DNA of 64,000 nucleotides from assembly GCA_963971305.1 (NCBI GenBank), contig OZ020304.1, positions 16,970,103-17,034,102 of the forward strand, in the 5' to 3' direction. Source of the stretch: Arcuatula senhousia (lineage: Eukaryota > Mollusca > Bivalvia > Mytilida > Mytilidae). Position numbers and translations under genes: made by a program. The notes beneath the pieces were generated by a model, which worked only from the letters and a program-made list of their open reading frames with translations, made no database searches and was not told the DNA's origin. Positions 45,290 through 55,879 of this stretch are shown here, one piece after another. Within the stretch, counting starts at the first letter, position 1. Every line of letters starts with the position of its first letter.

Positions 45290-46689
45290 TTACAGTATTG
45301 CCTTGCAATATGTCCGTTTATAAATAGATATAGTAAAAAAAAAACAATAGATGTGCAAAGGAGAAGGTTCAGGAACACCCTTATTTGGCCCACAATTTAG
45401 CAAAAATCTTTACTTAAATATTTCATGTTATAACTCTTTGTAAGTTAAATAGTCATGTGCTTGATTTCTCTAATTCTAAACTTCTTTTTGACATATTATT
45501 AAAGACCAATTCAACCATAGGGGTCAAACTTGGGGAAACGAAAAATCCAAAATTTCACCATATTTTGCTACTTGTTGGTTCTAAATTGGTTAAGAAAAAT
45601 ATGAGCGCAATCAAGGGCACCCTTCATATTTTCAGAAAACCTTTAATTTGGTCATAATTATAATCTACTTAATTATGAAGGGTGCCCTCGAGTGCTTTCT
45701 ATATTTTCTAAGCACAAATGTGCATTGAAAAACGGCAAAATCTAAAGATTTTGCAAGATGCCGAAGATTGTGACGTCACTGTGACGTTCTTATGTCACAA
45801 ATCAAACTTTCAAATGCATATGTCTTACATATATCCATTGTACTATATCTACAACAAATATGCCATGATTATCTAATACTTGAAATTTTAGAGCAAAATA
45901 TGAAGGCTCGCGAACCTACTCTTTTTATGTCATAAAAATTGTGTGAAAGTTTCATTAAAATCCATTGATAAGCGATGGGTATCTGGGGTGAAAGGCCAAA
46001 CGGACAGACGTCCCGTCACTATATTACCCCCGCCCAATTTACAAGTAGGCATATGATGAAAACTTGGTTTACATATGCCCCGGTACTGCACCAACACGGA
46101 ATTCCTTGTCTTTTGTATTTGAATATCTGAACATATTATACCCCACTCGTTAAAGAGGGAGTTAATTGCAATCATCTTGTCCGTCGGTCTGTCTGTCTAT
46201 CTGTCCGTGAGTTGTACCGTGCCCTTTTTTTAGGTCAGTCACGCAGTTACTTCCTGTTTTCTTCGCGAACTTGCACTCAACTTTTTAAGGGTCAAAAAGA
46301 CAATTGTTCGTAACAGGTTTCACGGCTACTGCTGAAGGGATTGATTTCAAATTTGGTACACAGCTTTATTATAAGGTGTAACGTACCTTCACTTTCCAGG
46401 TCAGCCGCCGATCTACTTCCTAGTTTCCAAAGGGTCAAATGCGGTTTCTTTAGCACGACTAAGTGCAATCACTTGTTATATTGAGCAATAGCTCACAGAT
46501 TTACTTGTTTTCTATCAAATTACTTGAATAAAGACAAAAATCAAAAAGGAAGGGAGCGACCATTTAATTTTGAAGGGGGAGCGGGGGGATATATTCTACG
46601 TCACGCCTGACATTTATTAGGTGTTTTTTTTAAACTATATCTATTTATAAAAGGCAACATTGTAAAAATAAGGTTAGATAAGTTTTACA
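45290..46689. other. Core of element B
   Basis: No transposase is seen. Present are a stem-loop with arms AAGGGCACCCTTCATA and TATGAAGGGTGCCCT (45613-45628, 45674-45688), and a GGACAGACGTCCCGTCAC phrase. A stretch at 46140-46490 (CTCGTTAAAGAGGGAGTTAA, TCTGTCTGTCTATCTGTCCG, GTACACAGCTTTATTATAAG) has the look of another dispersed bivalve repeat. A lone GCGACCATTTAATTTTGAAG near 46557 resembles one end of the 51.21-kb element. Confidence 0.5.
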
Positions 46690-47034
46690 ACATTCATGTA
46701 ATTGTCCTATCAAAATAAATATCCAACTCGAACACTAACTCGATCTGTAACTCAAACTTTAACTCGAACTCGAATAGTAACTCGATTTTTGCCATAAAAA
46801 TCACAGTTTCGAGTTAGCTTAAATTTCAACTCGAACTCAAAAAATAACTGGAACTCGAGTCGTAACTCGAACTCTAACTCGAACTCTAACTCTGACTCGA
46901 ATTCGAACTCGATGATTACCTACACCCGTCGTTTTAAGAACGTACTAAGAACTTGGTGGTCTTCGTCTCAGTTTGACGGGGGTATTAGAACTTAGTAAGA
47001 ACGTAGTACGAACCTTATCCAGTGTGACAGGGGC

Positions 47035-47400
47035 AAAACATTTAATCGCTTAAATAGGAAATATACTTCATTAATTTTGTTAAACATTTGAACAATTTTC
47101 TATGACTTTATTTCCTTTTTGGGGCAAATCTCAAGATTACCTGCCAATGGAAAACTTTTTGAACCTTAACCTAAAATAAAAAATAACCATCTGTATAGAT
47201 CATTTTATATGTTTGATTTTAAAATTAACGATCTAATAAAGGGCGTTGTTACAAATGTACTCCTAACATGTCTAAAGTTTTTTTTATGAAATGTTCGGAA
47301 GGTCAAGGTTATATTATCACTAAATATAAACTATGCACAGCGCATATTAAACAAATAAAAACAAAGTATGACCATGGTACTAGTATATTGAGAGGTATAA
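47035..47400 (+). repeat. Segmental duplication copy X, second part
   Basis: Continues the X copy after element A. TTAATCGCTTAAATAGG, TTGTTAAACATTTGAACAAT, CTTAACCTAAAATAAAAAAT, GGTCAAGGTTATATTATCAC and TAAATATAAACTATGCACA correspond in order to 51755-51850, 54480-54657 and 55646-55700 in copy Y. Confidence 0.75.
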
Positions 47401-47495
47401 CTTTATTTACATATTTAACTTGCACGTCTTTGCATTGTTCACATGCTTTTGTAGTTTGGCATGTTTTCTAAAGTATGCTAGTTAATATTAACCAT

Positions 47496-49140
47496 GATAA
47501 CGACAAGCTTTGTTATTTTTCCCAATGTAAATAATGATGACGTCGTATTTTTACACTTAACCGACGACGTCATATCATATGTGTGGTGCCGAAGAAAAGA
47601 TCAAACGATAGTCATATTTCGTTTAGCACTGTCGACTTCGGAAACACAAAAAAAACATATTTGTATCGAAACTATTTATTGCTGGTTGTAAATACTTAAA
47701 TAAACTACCTATAACATATATTCGAGAAAAAATATTTTGCACACCTAATTGACATACGCTAACTATTATATAAATAAAAGTTATAAAAAAATAACCGATC
47801 TTGGAAATTTAATCTCAAATGTCCATAAGACAAGACAAAACAAGGAATACATATCGGGAAAAATAAAGATCGCAATGGTCCTGACTTGGTACAGCCATTT
47901 CAAAAGAAATTGTGGGTTAAACCAGGTTTTAAGGCGCGCAAAACCTCCCTCTTTCATTACGATCTTTGGGTCCGGTAGTTACACAAAACACAACAGTTTT
48001 TGTGATGGCGCGACATCTATCAAATATTAATCGTAGTTCGTGATACTCATCAAAAACTTATCCCTTACATTGCTGTGGATCCTCTTACCCATGTTTCCAC
48101 TGATAAAGTAAACACTAAACTATTTTCAACATGAATTGTGATGAAAATCACTGACATCATTGGCTTCCAAGTAAGTAAAAGTCGAAAGACATTTATCAAT
48201 GCTATCCTACTTTGGAATAAAAAAAAAATTACCGTGGTAGCATTAAATTATTAGTGGCAGTCATATTTATCCTGTTATTTTTTGTTGGTTCTTATCGTGC
48301 TCCTTATCAAAGTATTACCAGTCTGACCAGATTATTTTCAACTAAAGGTTCATGATTACAGTTCAAATAAAAACAGCTGATATTTTACCCATGTTTAGTA
48401 AATGAACAGTTGAAACTACACAGCAAATGAAAAAATATGTTAAAACATCGCCAAGATATAAAACTTGCCATTCATATCATAATACGCGGTACAAAATTTC
48501 TTTTGTTGTTTTCTGTATTCATTGCCTTTCTGTTGTCAATATTCTTATCTTCAATATAAACGTATACACGCAGATTTTATGAAAAAAATAAAACATCATT
48601 AAAAAAAGAACACACGTATAAATCCAAAATGAGAGGCTACAGTACAAATGGGTCAATAAATTGGGAGTTCTGCAAAAAGGGAAGAAAATGAATAGTTGTG
48701 TAAAAATTATTTCTGACACGCAGCTCTCTTTATTAGAGTCGACCATTTTGTACATGAGGTGAAAACATGAACCTTAAATGTACAAATAGACATTAACTCT
48801 CACAAACTGGTGATAAAATAAAATAAAAACGATAACGTGCAGCAAAAAACCTTTAATTTTCTTTCACATATTAAAAAAGTATCTAATATTAGTATTAATG
48901 GACCATTCTAAAAAGGGTATTGTGGGGAAATTACGCCAATAAAGTAATAAATTACAAAATTTGACACGTAGAAAGAGACGTTTTATTTTACTATCTGTTT
49001 TATTGGCAACAAAAGAGTGAGTATTCTATGAAATTATTCATGATAAAACGTAGGCTTAGTACAAAACCTGAAACCTGAAATACACGTGCAAATCTAGGCT
49101 GAAAGCTATCCAAAACATATAGTCCCGACAACCAATTTTG
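47496..49140 (+). repeat. Tandem duplication pair, unit 1
   Basis: Shares with 49146-50400 the following: CATAACGACAAGCT, GACGTCATATCATATGTGTG, GTGGTGCCGAAGAAAA, ATAACATATATTCGAGA, CATACGCTAACTATTATATA, CCACTGATAAAG, CATTGGCTTCCAAGTAA, TTACCAGTCTGACCAGAT, CATGTTTAGTAAATGAACAG, AAATTTGACACGTAGAAAGA and AATACACGTGCAAATCTAG. Unit 1 carries a lineage II tail (47785-48012) that unit 2 lacks, plus 48480-48930 where unit 2 has a bivalve repeat instead. No conserved frame. Confidence 0.85.
47785..48012 (-). repeat. Lineage II reverse transcriptase tail
   Basis: Minus-strand copy of the 3' tail (plus strand AATTTAATCTCAAATGTCCA, AGACAAGACAAAACAAGG, AATGGTCCTGACTTGGTACA, GGTTAAACCAGGTTTTAAGG, CTCCCTCTTTCATTACGATC). 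Absent from unit 2 of the tandem pair, so it inserted after that duplication. Confidence 0.75.
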
Positions 49141-49145
49141 GAAAT

Positions 49146-50400
49146 CATAACGACAAGCTCTGATAATTTTTCCAATCTTAATAATGAAAACGTCGTTTTG
49201 ATAATTAACCAGCGATGTCATATCATGTGTGTGGTGCCAAAGAAAACATCAAACGATAGACCACATTTCGTTTTAAACTATTGACCTACAGAAAACACAA
49301 AACAGTATGTTTTGTAAAGTAATAATTTATTGGCGGTCGTGGGTCCTCAATAACATATATTCGAGACATAAGATCAGGTGAAAACCTAACTGACATGCGC
49401 TAACTATTATATAAGTGATTGGCCGACCTCTACATGTATCAAATAGTACTCGTAGTTAGTGTTATTCAGCAAATACTAACCCCTTACATTGTTGTCATGT
49501 ACAAACGTATTTGTTCCTCGTTTTTCCACTGATAAAGCAAACAGTGAACCAATTTTCAGCTTTAATTATTTATTGATGGTGAACATTGATCTCATTGGCT
49601 TTCAAGTAAATAAAAGTTGAAAGACATTTATCAAAACTATCACACTTTGGAATCAAAATGAAAACTACCATGGTAGCATTAAATTATTTTGTTGTTTTTT
49701 TTCTCAAATCGTGCTCCATATCAAATTATTACCAGTCTGACCAAATCATTTTCGACATAAGGCTCATGATTACAGTTCAAAGCTGATATTTTATCCATGT
49801 TTAGTAAATGAACAGTTGAAAGTACACAGCAAATAAAAAAATGATGTTAAAAAATCGTAAAGATATAAATACAAATGACAACAAAGTTCCAGACAAAAAA
49901 ATTAGCTTCACCTCACGCGCGTTTCGTCCATACAAGATTCATCAGAGGCGCTCTACCAAAAATATTGAAAATGCCAAACACTTTATGATTATGAGGGGCA
50001 TAGAACAGTAAAACCAAAAATACCAAACTGGGGAGCCAAGTTATTACCAAGATGATCAACCTATGTCTGGGGTAGGAAGAAGCTTAAAAGGTTTAAACAA
50101 TTTTGAAATTTAAACGGATAATTTAAAGCTTTGATGTATTGTCCAACACAAAAGGGTTGGTGCCGGAGCGGGCTAACCTCGGGGAATTAAAATTCCACCA
50201 GCAGTGCTAACCTTCACGCAAATAAATTCATAAATCAGAAAATTTGACACGTAGAACGAGACGTTTTATGTTAATATCAGTTCTAATGGCCAAAAAATGA
50301 GATTCCTATGATATTTATTCATAATAATACCTAGGACAAGTACAAAATCTGAAACTTGAAATACACATGCAAATCTAGACTAAAAGCTTTCCAAATTCTT
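49146..50400 (+). repeat. Tandem duplication pair, unit 2
   Basis: Diverged direct copy of 47496-49140 without the lineage II tail. The segment equivalent to 48480-48930 is missing or replaced by the interspersed repeat at 49868-50217. The shared sequence resumes with AAATTTGACACGTAGAACGA. Confidence 0.82.
49868..50217 (+). repeat. Bivalve interspersed repeat (GACGCGCG family), copy 3
   Basis: AAATGACAACAAAGTTCCAG, CTCACGCGCGTTTCGTCC, TCATCAGAGGCGCTCTACC, GAAAATGCCAAACACTTTAT, CCTATGTCTGGGGTAGGAAG, GTGCCGGAGCGGGCTAACCT and CCACCAGCAGTGCTAACCTT. This is the most complete copy of the three, having both the GGGGTAGGAA junction and the GCCGGAGCGGGC tail. Confidence 0.82.
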
Positions 50401-50507
50401 AGAGTCTATCTCTCTTCAAGTATAAAACGTATAGAACAACACATGTACAGCATATGACTACAATTTTAAAAAAACCCATCTTTTTAATCTAAGTCGCTTT
50501 AAAAATT

Positions 50508-51640
50508 ACTTCAAAAGACACTGAGGCAACCCTCTTGAAAGATTAAGCTTATGACGGTATGTGACCTTTACATGAAATGTAGGCGAAAAAAACAAAATGA
50601 GTACCAATGGGACATTTTAATATCCTCAGTCCGAGAAAGTTACGACGAAATCGGTTGATATGAAAGTCAAGTGTTAATGCAGTGCTTGATTAAAGATATT
50701 ATTTAACGCTGTCTAAGACATTGGCATTTCATCTGAATGAAGGAAGCAAAAATGTTCAAACATATAAGGCATAAAATAAATGTCTTCAGTACAAAAGGCA
50801 AATGAAAAAATTGTGTTTAATTTTGGAAAATGTAAGCATAGACTATTTGAAAATTTCCTAAATAAGTACATTTAAAAAAAAACAACCACAGTGGTATCAA
50901 TTTTAGTAAAATAAAATGTAGACGTAATTAAGCTTGTTTGATATTGTCAGGGGACCATCGTTCTTTTTTTTTAAGATGTTGAAGCTTAACTGGTCATGAA
51001 GAGTTCAGACCTTTATAAAGCTATTACAAAGTCCTTCCGATAATGATTTCCCATGAAATGTGGATATATAAGGATAAAAATTATTTTTTGATATTTTGTC
51101 TTTATTATGCTTTTTGTTATAACGAATTCTCATGCATTATAATAGAGATCTTTATGTTATAATTACATTATTACAAGATAAATGTCAACATCTTCTTTGT
51201 AGGTCAGATAAGGGACCGACCATTTTACTTGAAGGGGGGTGGTTTTTTCCTAAAAACAATATTCTGAAAATTATTTTTGATGACATAAAATATTTTGGCA
51301 GCTGAGGGTGAGAAAAAAAATATTCTGAAGAAGGATTTCTGCTATAAAAATTATGCTTATAATGAAAACAAATATTCTGTCGCGACACCTTCAAAAAATA
51401 AATATTTTGTCCGCGCTCTGCGCGGAAAAAAAATTTTCTGATCAAAACAAAAAAACAAGGCCCCCCTGCAAGTTAAATGGTCCGTCCCTAAGATCGTTCA
51501 GCGTAAATATTTCGTCAGGTTTAACTTATTTCCATCTCAAGTATCTTAGTGTGTGCTTTTCTGAAGACTTCATGCCATTCGTTGATTCTTCTACTAAATT
51601 TATTTATTATAAATTTTAAAGGTTCCCATTAATTTGATAA
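50508..51640 (+). repeat. Segmental duplication copy Y, first part
   Basis: Counterpart of 37378-39330 with the same landmarks in order. It lacks the 37713-38720 element but has gained its own element at 51210-51489. Followed by the lineage I tail that copy X also has. Confidence 0.85.
51210..51489. mobile_element. Small inverted-repeat transposon in duplication copy Y
   Basis: Left end AGGGACCGACCATTTTACTT, then GAAGGGGGG. The right end, complemented, is AGGGACGGACCATTTAACTT, then GCAGGGGGG. The 280-base element is absent from copy X, where GGTCGGATAACCGTTCAGTG is continuous. Inside, the phrase AATATTCTG or AAATATTTTG recurs on the plus strand, and CGCGCTCTGCGCGG forms a short hairpin. Non-coding. 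Target duplication uncertain because of substitutions at the junction. Confidence 0.85.
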
Positions 51641-51740
51641 AAACAGAGGTACCAATAGGGCATTCGAATGTCAAAAGTCCAAAAAGGCAAAGACGAAACC
51701 AGTAAACACCAACAAGAACAGCATGAAGAAACCAAAAAAC
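51641..51740 (-). repeat. 3' tail of reverse transcriptase element, lineage I
   Basis: CAGAGGTACCAATAGGGCAT, CGAATGTCAAAAGTCC and AGTAAACACCAACAAGAACA. Orthologous in position to 39331-39420 in copy X. Confidence 0.75.
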
Positions 51741-53085
51741 TTTAAAATTAATATTTATTTGCTTAACTAGATAATTTAATTTATTTGTTAAATATTTGAC
51801 AAATTTTCAATGTTTTTATTCCTTTTGTATCTCAAAAAGGCCTGAACTTAACGACACTACGGACACGGCGTCGTTTCGTAATGCACAGTCTAATATCTAG
51901 TGGTATTCAATTATCTCCCCTGCGGAAAAAAGCTAATGTGTTTTTAAATTTTTAACGATGACAACGACGATGGCGACGGCATGTAAACAATCTCCAACTT
52001 TCATTTATTGCGCATGGACCTGACTACTATCATATACGTTGGGCATGTCATGTTATCAAAAAATCTTTTCTGTTGCGTAAACAGTTGTTTATAAGGTCAA
52101 CAAAAGTGCATATTTTAACAAATCGAGTGAAACTTGCTGAGCTTTGGAAAAAATTAAAATGTCAACTCAACCTTAAAAAAATTACACAAGGCGTAATACC
52201 TGCAGTACATTCTCGAAATTTGTGGGAATGTTAGGCTATTACCTTTTCTTACGACAGATATAAGTTTGGAAATTATATTTTACTGTTATCACTTAACGAT
52301 CCATTTGAATTTAATGTGTAACTATGAAATACTTTCAAGGGACACCACCAAGTTCTATCTTTCATTAATAATAACCATGATAAAAGGGGGCATTCCTATT
52401 TTTAAAACGGATGACTGAAGATTAAATTGGCCATTTAATCCAATACAATACAAATTCACATGTTGTTGATCCCAATTTACTGACACCGGTCAAAAAGGTA
52501 AACATGTTCTATGACGTAATCAAATTCAACAGGTAAATCGTGTACATTTAAAGAGAAGGTTGTCAAGACGGACTAGAAAAATAGGTCTTTTTCTTAATTT
52601 TATTTTGGCTTAATCTCTTGCAGTACATGTCTGAAAATTTGCAGATGGGAAGATATACATTTAAACAAATAGTGTGATTTTTTTCAATTTATTATATAAA
52701 AGTTAAAGTTGTGCGATCCATTTCAGTTTCAACCGTATGCATTTCATAAATATCCACATAATAACACGCATTAAAATGCAATCTGTTACTTTTAAAAACT
52801 CTTTTTAATTCTAAAAAGTTTATTTTATCAGCATAACCTAAAATCGGAAGAAATTTTGTACTTAAAAGAACTTTTGATTCACTTGATAACCAGGATAAAC
52901 ATTCGAATTGACTTTCCTATCTTTTCCGATGAAGAGCTCACATTCTATTGTTTAAATACCACCGGTTTTCGGACTGATGCAGGTGTCCGATATACCCCAG
53001 TTTCGTTAAAGATTTAATATTGTTTCTTGCATACAAAAATGATGTTATGTACACTATATTGACTGCTTGACAGCTGAATTAAGGG
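51741..53085. other. Copy Y continuation and AT-rich DNA, empty site of element A
   Basis: 51750-51850 matches the sequence right of element A in copy X; TTTAAAATTAATATTTATTT is the uninterrupted target. After that no gene is seen up to the reverse transcriptase remnant. Confidence 0.6.
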
Positions 53086-54475
53086 TTGGTAAAACCAGCG
53101 ATAGCACCACATACACAGCTACAACACTGTCTTAGGAGGAAATTATTGACAATCACAAATTTGTCAATTCGTCCTTCTGGCTCTCAGTTGATGCTAACAA
53201 GGATGACATTCCATCCCTGTATTAGATTCCTGAAATACATAAAATCCATACAAACAGCGCTTCAGTGCAAGGTCATCAAAAGATACAACTAAACCCATTT
53301 CAGTTTTGTTGACTTCAATACTAATGGCAATAAAATCCGGCCTCCAGAAGTATTACGATTGTTCTACATGTAATTGTAGAAATGGTGTCGATCATATGTG
53401 GAATTTAAAGAATTCGAGAGAACCATTAGCTCATAATCAGTTTCATCTTGCAACAGCGTTTAAAAATTTGATTTTTCCACTCTTAACACTTCAATACGCA
53501 TGAGCAACTCAAATAACGATTGGCACGGCTGATTTAACGCAGCTTTTTTTTTAAATAATGGAAAACGCAGATATAAATACGGTAGTAGATTACAGTAGAA
53601 CAGTAAGAAAAAGAACAAATATGCAGAAGACCAAATAATTGATATGCTCAATTTTCTTATCGACAACATTATTGATCAGTTTGGTGGACGTGCTTTTCAG
53701 CAAACAATAAGGATTCCAAGAGGCACTATAGCAAGTTGTGTACCTTACTTTGCTGATTTACTACTTCATTAATACGTATAAGACTTTTTACAATCTCTTC
53801 TAGACAAAAAAAATGATCGTAGCCTAGCTCTCTTTTTTAATCCCACGTTCAGTAATATTGATGATGTCCTTTCACTGACAAATTCTCGATTTGGTGACTT
53901 TCCCAATCTCATTTATCCTGGGGAACTTGAGATAAAAGACACTATAACAAACGTGATGACTTCAACTATTCAATTGTCGATTTTCCCTTCTTGTGTAGCA
54001 AAATTCCGCTTCGGCTTATGGAGTTGTCGTATCACAGTTGATTCGTTACTCGAGAGCTTGCTGGAATTAGATCGACGTCCTTGAAATTGCTAACACGGGG
54101 TCATGTTGCTCCACAGTTGTTGTGTTCACTCAAGATATTTTACGGTAGACACCATGCACTCGTAGACAAATATGTGATTTCTATCTCTAAATTGAGCTCA
54201 GATGTTGGTTTGTCTTCTTTAAACGGATTAGACACACTGAATTGGAAATTAACAGCACGACGGGTGTGCTATAGCAGGCAGAAAACCCTTACACTTCGCA
54301 GCACCTGTTTTCACTCATTTTACGACTTGAGTTCTCGTTGTTGGTTTCCGTTTGGTTGATTTTGTATTTTGTGCTTCTTCGTGATGTTATTGTTCTCGTC
54401 TTCCGGATTTGTCATTGCTCTTTCGGACTTTTGACACTCGAATGCCCCATTTGTGCGTCTTTGCTTCTCTCAAAA
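53086..54475 (+). pseudogene. Reverse transcriptase element, lineage I: longest but decayed copy
   Basis: Across changing plus-strand frames one can follow the family order: SSKDTTKPISVLLTSIL, KSGLQKYYDC, RNGVDHMWNLKNS, FDFSTL, then RRYKY. Next come MLNFLIDNIIDQFGGRAFQQ, RIPRGT where the family has GIPMGT (53709-53726), ADLLLH, LFFNPTFSNIDDVLSL with the YIDD-type motif at 53853-53867, and RFGDFPNLIYPGELEIKDT. A deletion leads to KRDDFNYSIVDFPFLC, then LLTRGHVAPQLL, FYGRHHALVDKYVISISKLS and the 3' tail. Stops, frameshifts, a deletion after the catalytic motif and the GIPMGT change make it dead. The enzyme would have copied element RNA into DNA. Penelope-like affinity is inferred from the FDxxTL, PMGT and YIDD layout; no GIY-YIG segment is visible. 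Confidence 0.82.
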
Positions 54476-55700
54476 TTACCCTAAAAAATAAACCTTAACC
54501 TAAAATAAAAAACACCTCTGCAAAGATCATTTTTGATTTTTGCTTTTGAAATATAGCATTATACATTAAAGTTAATCAGTGATTTAATAAAGTACGTTGT
54601 AATAAATGCACAGCTAACATATTTTAAGTATTTCATGGAAGGTCAAGATTATATTATCGGACGAAGTCCGACTAAGTGTAGAATAAAGGTCACATGACAA
54701 GTGTATTAAGGAATGTTGCAAACCGGATGTAGCATTTTGTAAATTAATCCCATAATCCCCCGAAGGCCAGCTTTAGCTGTGTTTTCGCATAAGAAACTTA
54801 AAAGAATTTATGTTTTGGCGAAGCCAAAATATAATTTCTAAGCCAATTTAATTTTCAAACAATTTTTTGTCAAGTTTTTGTGCGAATGGAAACTTTATTC
54901 GAAACGTTGGTCAGTCACCTACAAAAAACACCATAACAACGGATTCCAATATGGCGACGTGTTTACATGACGACAAACTAAAACATGACTAAATGACGTC
55001 ACCTATAACAACATGACACCATGTCAACGTAATCAATATGGGAATGTTTACATAAGAACAATAATTCATCATGATCACAAATAAGCCTTGCACTAATTTA
55101 GCTAATCTCATTATCTCAGCCTATGACAAAACAATATTTAAAAATGGAAAGAAAGGGTCCTACCTCAGATGCTGAGATGTATCCCTGGAAGTTTTCAATC
55201 CTGTGTGATATCCTCAAGCCTTCATGCCGTTATTTTCCGCCAGGTTGCTTAATCGATCTCCTGATGTCAATACGACCGAGAATTAAATACTGACACCGAA
55301 AATCTTCCAAACCTGGCTGAATGAATGTTGACATTTTGTTTGTTGTCTACTGAAGCGCAACATTCTCTGACAGGGAAATGACGTCATGAAGAAGTTAATT
55401 CGTCCCCGCTTACTGTTGTCCACAAATATTTGGATGGTATTTGCAATTTTCAAGTTTCATTAATTACTGATCCAAGGTAAAATATTCTAACAAGAATGAA
55501 ATGCCATTATTGTCAGGGGTGATTAAAGTCGTAGACTAAAATAAAAGGGGCTTTTAATCATTGACAAAATAATTATTCAAATTTTTATTTTTATTATTTC
55601 TATTACTTTTTACTTCGTCCGATTTTAGGCTAATGCCTACGCCATATTATTATCAAATATAAACTATGTACAATTCATACCAAATAAATTTTATAAAAAT
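54476..55700 (+). repeat. Segmental duplication copy Y, second part, with an insertion
   Basis: 54480-54657 and 55646-55700 match 47160-47350 in copy X (CTTAACCTAAAATAAAAAA, GGTCAAGATTATATTATC, AAATATAAACTATGTACA). Between the two parts lies about 1 kb not present in X. Confidence 0.7.
54658..55645. mobile_element. ~1-kb insertion in copy Y with CGGACGAAGT ends
   Basis: The left end carries CGGACGAAGTCCGACTAAG; near the right end ACTTCGTCCGATTTTAGGC is its inverted counterpart, about 25 bases in from the junction. ATTATC occurs at both flanks. Copy X is uninterrupted at this point. Inside are hairpins (TTTTGGC-GAA-GCCAAAA near 54815) and two TGACGTCA palindromes (54994-55001, 55379-55386). 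No coding frame. The ends are not well resolved, so the element class is open. Confidence 0.6.
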
Positions 55701-55879
55701 ACTGCAATTTGTTAGGACGATTTTTTTTTCATATCTAAATGAAAACAAAAGTCATTGGGAGACGCCCACTTTTTACAGGAAGTACCACCATTTTAGTTCT
55801 TCTATGAGCACTGTCGCTAACGTGATGATTGTAACATGGCTTAAATTTTGGACGATTTAATATTTGATTTTGTAAGCAA

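Larger units (their letters stand above)
42047..46929. mobile_element. Element B: GAGTTC-armed foldback element inserted in element A
   Basis: The terminal repeat GGGTGTAGGTAATCAT appears on the left as GGGTGTA (42047-42053), interrupted by element C and resumed at 44820. On the right it is the complement, ending at 46927. Inside, both arms consist of GAGTTCGAGTTA-type units, then ATGGCAAAAATCGAGTTACT and GTTGGATATTTATTTTGATA, mirrored over about 450 bases. A 10-base direct repeat CGTTTTAAGA flanks the element at 42037-42046 and 46930-46939, with two extra bases at the right end. Removing B rejoins the right arm of A in register with the left arm. A target duplication of 9-10 bases would fit a Mutator-type transposase; that is inference. 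No transposase frame is seen. Confidence 0.85.
39421..47034. mobile_element. Element A: long-inverted-repeat transposon carrying two nested insertions
   Basis: The left arm is 39421-39727. It starts TACCCCCATCACACTGGGAC, with GTTCTCAGTACGTTCTTAG and TCTACGTTCATCACGTCCTC inside. It is mirrored by a right arm that is now in two pieces, 41804-42046 and 46940-47034, the latter ending TCCAGTGTGACAGGGGC. The right arm was split by element B. Copy Y of the duplication has no element A: there AAAATTAATATTTATTTGCT is continuous, matching the two flanks here. The arms are GC- and CpG-richer than their surroundings and consist partly of ACGT-bearing submotifs. The core (39728-41803) has no recognisable transposase. 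The exact target duplication is unclear. Confidence 0.8.

Noticed and set aside
46553..46585. GCGACCATTTAATTTTGAAGGGGG as a second copy of the 51.21-kb element
   Set aside because: A single end without its mirror; kept only as a note in the core of element B.
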